Shown here: positions 21,076 to 22,540 of the stretch, in pieces
Position numbering within the stretch: position 1 is the stretch's first letter
Layout: each line of letters begins with the position of its first letter
Origin: Anaerolineales bacterium
GTDB taxonomy: Bacteria > Chloroflexota > Anaerolineae > Anaerolineales > Villigracilaceae
Assembly (NCBI GenBank): GCA_020847355.1
Contig: JADLCG010000239.1
Location: 1-22,540, forward strand
DNA length: 22,540 nucleotides
Reading direction: 5' to 3'
Position numbers and translations under genes: made by a program
Notes under the pieces: generated by a model
The model's input: the letters and a program-made list of their open reading frames with translations, nothing else
Told to the model about the DNA's origin: nothing
The model's database searches: none

Positions 21076-21566
21076 AATAGGTCTTGAATGTCGTGCGTTT
21101 TCAAAAAGTTGACGATGCCGCCCGCTTCCGCGATTTTCAAAACGAAATCGGGCAGGGCTTGCGCTTGATATTGACGCCCGTTTGTGCGATTGAAAATTTC
21201 GCCAGTGGATAAATTGACGTCAATGTCATCGCCTTCGGTAATATCCGCAACGGCTTCGGGACATTCCAAAATTGGCAAGCCGATGTTGATGGCGTTGCGA
21301 AAAAAGATTCGCGCAAAGGACGGCGCGATGATACATTTTGCCTGCGAGCCTTTGATGGCAATCGGCGCGTGTTCGCGCGATGAGCCGCATCCAAAGTTTT
21401 GACCGCCGACGATCACATCGCCAGGTTGCACGGTTTTTGCATATTCAGGTTTGACCTCGCAGAAAACATTTTTTGCAAGTTCGAGCGGGTCAATTGTGAT
21501 ATTGAAACGACCAGGGATGATTTCATCCGTGTTCATGTTTTCGCCAAATGTCCAAGCTTTTCCCAT
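21057..21566 (-). CDS. Hydro-lyase small subunit (3-isopropylmalate dehydratase / homoaconitase type)
   Basis: The 169-residue swivel domain partners with the large subunit encoded just upstream. Motifs are KAWTFGENMNTDEIIPGRFN, GDVIVGGQNFGCGSSREHAP and IIAPSFARIFFRNAINIGLP. The substrate loop after IIPGR reads FNIT rather than the YLR-type seen in many LeuD proteins. Together with the neighbouring lysX this favours homoaconitase (HacB) over isopropylmalate isomerase, as inference only. The ATG at 21564-21566 has AGGAG six bases upstream. The open extension to 21605 runs into a palindromic element and is rejected. The stop lies in a heptamer tract, three bases before the dehydrogenase ATG. 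Confidence 0.88.
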   Translation of the reverse strand: MGKAWTFGENMNTDEIIPGRFNITIDPLELAKNVFCEVKPEYAKTVQPGDVIVGGQNFGCGSSREHAPIAIKGSQAKCIIAPSFARIFFRNAINIGLPILECPEAVADITEGDDIDVNLSTGEIFNRTNGRQYQAQALPDFVLKIAEAGGIVNFLKTHDIQDLLMNAEG

Positions 21567-21587
21567 AAAAATCTCCTTTTTATTTAT

Positions 21588-21662
21588 GTCATTGCGACGA
21601 AGCAATCCCCAATTAAATGAGGAGATTGCTTCGGGCGAAAGTGCATCGCCCTCGCAACGACA
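21588..21662. repeat. Palindromic GTCATTGCGA element between the hydro-lyase subunit genes
   Basis: This 75-bp element runs from GTCATTGCGACGAAGCAATC to CTCGCAACGAC, with an inner GATTGCTTCGGGCGA arm. Its reverse complement aligns along its full length with the copy in purQ. It fills most of the gap between the two subunit genes. Confidence 0.88.
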
Positions 21663-21665
21663 TGA

Positions 21666-22540
21666 TTAAACTAACAGTTCGCGCGGATCCGTAATTTTTC
21701 CCGTGAGCGCGGTGGCGGCGGCGGTGGCTGGGGATGCCAGATAAATTTCCGAGAGCGGGCTTCCCATGCGACCGATGAAGTTGCGATTCATCGTGGTCAA
21801 TGCGCGTTCGCCTGGCGCAAGGATTCCGCCGTGCCGCCCAATGCACGCTCCGCAACCCGAACCCGTGACCGTGCAACCTGCGTCCATCAAAATTTCGATC
21901 AAGCCGTTTTTCAATGCCTTCTTATAAATGCGATCGCTGGCGGGCGTGACGATGACGCGCACAAGCGGATTCACTTTTTTACCCTTCAACATGTTCGCCA
22001 CAATTTCCAAATCTTCATAACGCGCGTTCGTGCATGTGCCGATATACACTTCGTTCACATCCAAGCCTTCCACTTCAGTCAACGGTTTGACGTTATCCAC
22101 ATCGGGATGGCAGGATACTTGCGGCGTTAGAGTCGCAACGTCAATTTCAAGGATGCGTTCATAGCGTGGGTTGATTGGATGCAACGCTTCAAACGGACCT
22201 TCGGCTGGAGTCTCGTTTTCGAGATAGTTGATCGTCACTTCATCCGCCGCGATCAAGCCGCATTTCGCGCCAATCTCCGTGGACATGTTTGGGAAAATGA
22301 TCCGTTCGTGCATCGGCAGGTTGTCAATGTATTCGCCGCCGAACTCCACTGAGCGATACGTCCCGCCATCCATGCCGAGCAAGCCCGCGATGTGAATCAT
22401 CACGTCTTTGGCGTAGACTCCGTGTTGGGCTTGACCGCTCAACTCCACGCGAATCGTCTCAGGGACTTTGAACCAGCATTTGCCCGTCGCCCATGCCACG
22501 CCAATTTCCGTGGAGCCAAGCCCCGTGCCAAACGCGCCCA
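21666..22540 (-). CDS. Hydro-lyase large subunit (3-isopropylmalate dehydratase / homoaconitase type), N-terminus cut by window edge
   Basis: This aconitase-superfamily subunit with a 4Fe-4S cluster isomerises homocitrate/homoisocitrate or isopropylmalates. I extended the frame to the window end: GAFGTGLGSTEIGVAWATGK and CWFKVPETIRVEL match the middle of LeuC-type proteins. Cluster ligands are the Cys of YIGTCTNARYEDL and the two in GCGACIGRHGG. NRNFIGRMGSPLSEIYLASP is the C-terminal family motif. About the first 130 residues lie beyond 22540. With lysX and the homoisocitrate-type dehydrogenase downstream, homoaconitase (HacA) is preferred over LeuC, though a dual role is possible. Confidence 0.9.
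   Translation of the reverse strand, partial: GAFGTGLGSTEIGVAWATGKCWFKVPETIRVELSGQAQHGVYAKDVMIHIAGLLGMDGGTYRSVEFGGEYIDNLPMHERIIFPNMSTEIGAKCGLIAADEVTINYLENETPAEGPFEALHPINPRYERILEIDVATLTPQVSCHPDVDNVKPLTEVEGLDVNEVYIGTCTNARYEDLEIVANMLKGKKVNPLVRVIVTPASDRIYKKALKNGLIEILMDAGCTVTGSGCGACIGRHGGILAPGERALTTMNRNFIGRMGSPLSEIYLASPATAAATALTGKITDPRELLV

Overview
All 18 genes found in this window lie on the minus strand. The protein families suggest a Chloroflexota bacterium, probably of the Anaerolineae: a LysX-type lysine pathway, a GxxExxY-family protein, a PurSL-type PurL and mid-range GC. That placement is inference; the window has no rRNA or other strong taxonomic marker.

The right end (about 22540 to 19144) holds lysine-type amino-acid genes in transcription order: a hydro-lyase large subunit (cut by the window edge), its small subunit, a homoisocitrate/isocitrate-type dehydrogenase, and LysX. 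LysX points to the LysW-dependent alpha-aminoadipate route rather than leucine synthesis. recQ follows. It is flanked by two 102-bp direct copies of the 3' end of lysX, one belonging to the intact gene and one an orphan remnant just upstream of the purine operon.

From about 16590 to the left edge runs one purine operon: purL, purQ, purC, a small membrane protein, purE, purK, purF, purD, a GxxExxY-purM fusion, the AICAR transformylase half of purH, purN, the IMP cyclohydrolase half of purH, guaB, and purB (cut by the window edge). This covers every step from PRPP to IMP plus the first step toward GMP. A near-consensus promoter sits upstream of purL. Most genes overlap or are separated by a few bases, except where repeats fill the gaps.

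The unusual content is the repeats. (1) A family built from CGGAC/CGGAT words in units of about 42-45 bp fills four intergenic gaps and also lies in frame inside purF, purK and the purM fusion. It has few or no stop codons in several frames. (2) All its copies left of about 6065 read CGGAC on the plus strand, and all copies right of about 6605 read GTCCG. The switch falls exactly on the GxxExxY nuclease-like domain fused to PurM, so that domain is bracketed by inverted repeats. (3) Seven tracts of tandem heptamers lie inside purL (four) and across gene junctions (three). (4) Two copies of a palindromic GTCATTGCGA element are present, one of them in frame inside purQ. The strongest candidate for something undescribed is the link between the GxxExxY protein and the coding-compatible CGGAC repeats.
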